From positions 806,001-870,000 of the forward strand of contig JACKLI010000001.1 in NCBI GenBank assembly GCA_024235995.1: a DNA stretch of 64,000 nt, given 5' to 3'. The notes under the pieces were generated by a model. It was given only the letters and a program-made list of their open reading frames with translations. It was not told the origin of the DNA and searched no databases. Made by a program: the position numbers and the translations under genes. Position 1 is the first letter of the stretch. Every line of letters starts with the position of its first letter. Below are positions 62,925 through 64,000 of the stretch, one piece after another. Source of the stretch: Burkholderiaceae bacterium. GTDB lineage: Bacteria > Pseudomonadota > Gammaproteobacteria > Burkholderiales > Burkholderiaceae_C.

Positions 62925-64000
62925 ATGACCGCGCCAGCAGCATCCCCCCACGCCGCCCGCCGCGCCCGCCTGGCCGCCCAACTGGGCGCCGGCGGCGTGG
63001 CCATCATCCCCACCGCGCCGGTGCAGCGGCGCAACCGCGACAGCGACTTTCCGTACCGGCCCGACAGCTACTTTCATTACCTGACCGGGTTCGACGAGCC
63101 CGAGGCCTGGCTGGTGCTGGCCTCTGACGGGCGCAGCACCCTGTTTTGCCAGCCCAAGGACGCCGAGCGCGAGATCTGGGACGGCTATCGCCTGGGCCCC
63201 GAGGCCGCGCCCGCCGCGCTGGGTGTGGACGCCGCGCATTCGGTGGCTGAACTGGACGTGCTGCTGCCCAGGCTGCTGGAAAACACCCGCACCGTGTGGT
63301 ACCCGTTTGCCACGCACGCGGGGCTGGAGTCGCGCATCGATGGCTGGCTGCAAAAAGTGCGCGCGCGCGCCCGCTATGGCGCGCTGACGCCCGAGGCGCA
63401 GCGCGACGCCTGCGCGCTGCTGGACGAGATGCGCCTGGTGAAGGACGCGCACGAGCTGGCGCTGATGCGCCGCGCCGGCGCCATCAGCGCGGGCGGGCAC
63501 GTGCGCGCCATGCAGCGCTCGGCGCGCATGCTGCGCGCCGGCGAGGACGTGCGCGAATACCACCTGGAGGCCGAGCTGCTGCACGAGTTTCGCCAGCACG
63601 GCTCGGAGTTTGCGGCCTACACCAGCATCGTGGCTGCTGGCGCCAACGCCTGCGTGCTGCATTACCGCGCCGGCAATGCGCCCATCAGGGACGGCGAGCT
63701 GGTGCTGATCGACGCCGCCTGCGAGCTGCACGGCTACGCCAGCGACATCACGCGCACCTTTCCGGCCAATGGGCGCTTCAGCGGCCCGCAGCGCGCGCTG
63801 TACGAGCTGGTGCTGGCCAGCCAGGACGCGGCGGCCGCCGCCACGCGGCCGGGCGCGCGCTTCAACGACCCGCACGAGGCGGCGGTGAAGGTGCTGGCCC
63901 AGGGCCTGCTGGATGTGCGCCTGCTGGATGCGGACAAGGTGGGCGGCGCGCAGGACGTGATTGAAAAGCGCGCCTACTTTCCGTTCTACATGCACCGCAC
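62925..64000 (+). CDS. pepP: Xaa-Pro aminopeptidase (aminopeptidase P), 3' end outside window
   Basis: M24-family metallopeptidase that removes N-terminal residues preceding proline. The open frame from the ATG at 62925 runs off the right edge after 358 codons; the family is about 440 aa. The N-terminal domain begins RRARLAAQLGAGGVAIIPTA and contains RDSDFPYRPDSYFHYLTGF. The pita-bread catalytic domain shows EFAAYTSIVAAGANACVLHY and the metal Asp residues in VLIDAACELHGYASDITRTF. Gene content to the right is unknown. Confidence 0.95.
   Translation, partial: MTAPAASPHAARRARLAAQLGAGGVAIIPTAPVQRRNRDSDFPYRPDSYFHYLTGFDEPEAWLVLASDGRSTLFCQPKDAEREIWDGYRLGPEAAPAALGVDAAHSVAELDVLLPRLLENTRTVWYPFATHAGLESRIDGWLQKVRARARYGALTPEAQRDACALLDEMRLVKDAHELALMRRAGAISAGGHVRAMQRSARMLRAGEDVREYHLEAELLHEFRQHGSEFAAYTSIVAAGANACVLHYRAGNAPIRDGELVLIDAACELHGYASDITRTFPANGRFSGPQRALYELVLASQDAAAAATRPGARFNDPHEAAVKVLAQGLLDVRLLDADKVGGAQDVIEKRAYFPFYMHR

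Overview
The window is high-GC, densely packed chromosomal DNA of a betaproteobacterium. The best fit is Burkholderiales, family Comamonadaceae. This rests on the recA-recX-sucCD block, Bug-type solute receptors, RecA, GAPDH and transketolase of proteobacterial type, and several copies of a short intergenic repeat ending in AGCTATCA-like sequence that I associate with that family. The genus cannot be named from sequence alone. I saw no rRNA, tRNA, CRISPR array, transposase or prophage.

The left part (1 to about 35 kb) is mostly housekeeping. It carries topoisomerase III (cut by the window edge), a SET-domain protein, birA, a SPOR protein, a glutathione S-transferase, a TctE/QseC-type two-component pair, marR divergent from recA-recX, argC, sucCD, two TerC proteins, a PP2C/FHA/CHASE2-cyclase signalling trio, an O-antigen ligase/PglL-type membrane protein, moaC, a BepA-like metalloprotease, gap and tkt. 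The second TerC gene is preceded by a clear yybP-ykoY (manganese) riboswitch with its own promoter. A LysR / acyl-CoA ligase / acyl-CoA dehydrogenase / Bug receptor group lies at 23.7-29 kb, and an AbrB-Doc toxin-antitoxin pair at 33 kb.

The right part (36-61 kb) is an accessory catabolic region of three leftward operons. Operon A (40.3 to 36.0 kb) has an SDR, a StyA-type flavin monooxygenase, its StyB-type reductase and a phytoene-desaturase/PYROXD2-like flavoprotein. Operon B (51.3 to 41.5 kb) has nine tightly packed genes: a phthalate-dioxygenase-type reductase, Rieske oxygenase large and small subunits, an acyl-CoA ligase, a thiolase-like protein without thiolase catalytic residues, a fused DUF35-SDR protein, an isatin-hydrolase/cyclase-family protein, an SDR and a periplasmic binding protein. 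Operon C (60.3 to 54.1 kb) has a second cyclase, iorA, iorB and an NCS1 permease. One MarR and two AraC regulators sit at the operon heads.

My main inference is that operons A and C encode an indole-type N-heteroaromatic route. StyAB-like oxygenation and SDR oxidation would give isatin, a cyclase would open isatin to isatinate, and IorAB would decarboxylate this aryl 2-oxo acid to anthraniloyl-CoA. The family assignments are solid; the substrates are inference. Operon B looks like a CoA-linked aromatic side-chain or ring pathway with a retro-aldolase-like thiolase/DUF35 pair.

A decayed molybdopterin S/N-oxide reductase gene lies between operons B and C, truncated at its 5' end, internally deleted and frameshifted. 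The window ends with a periplasmic M20 peptidase and a partial aminopeptidase P.
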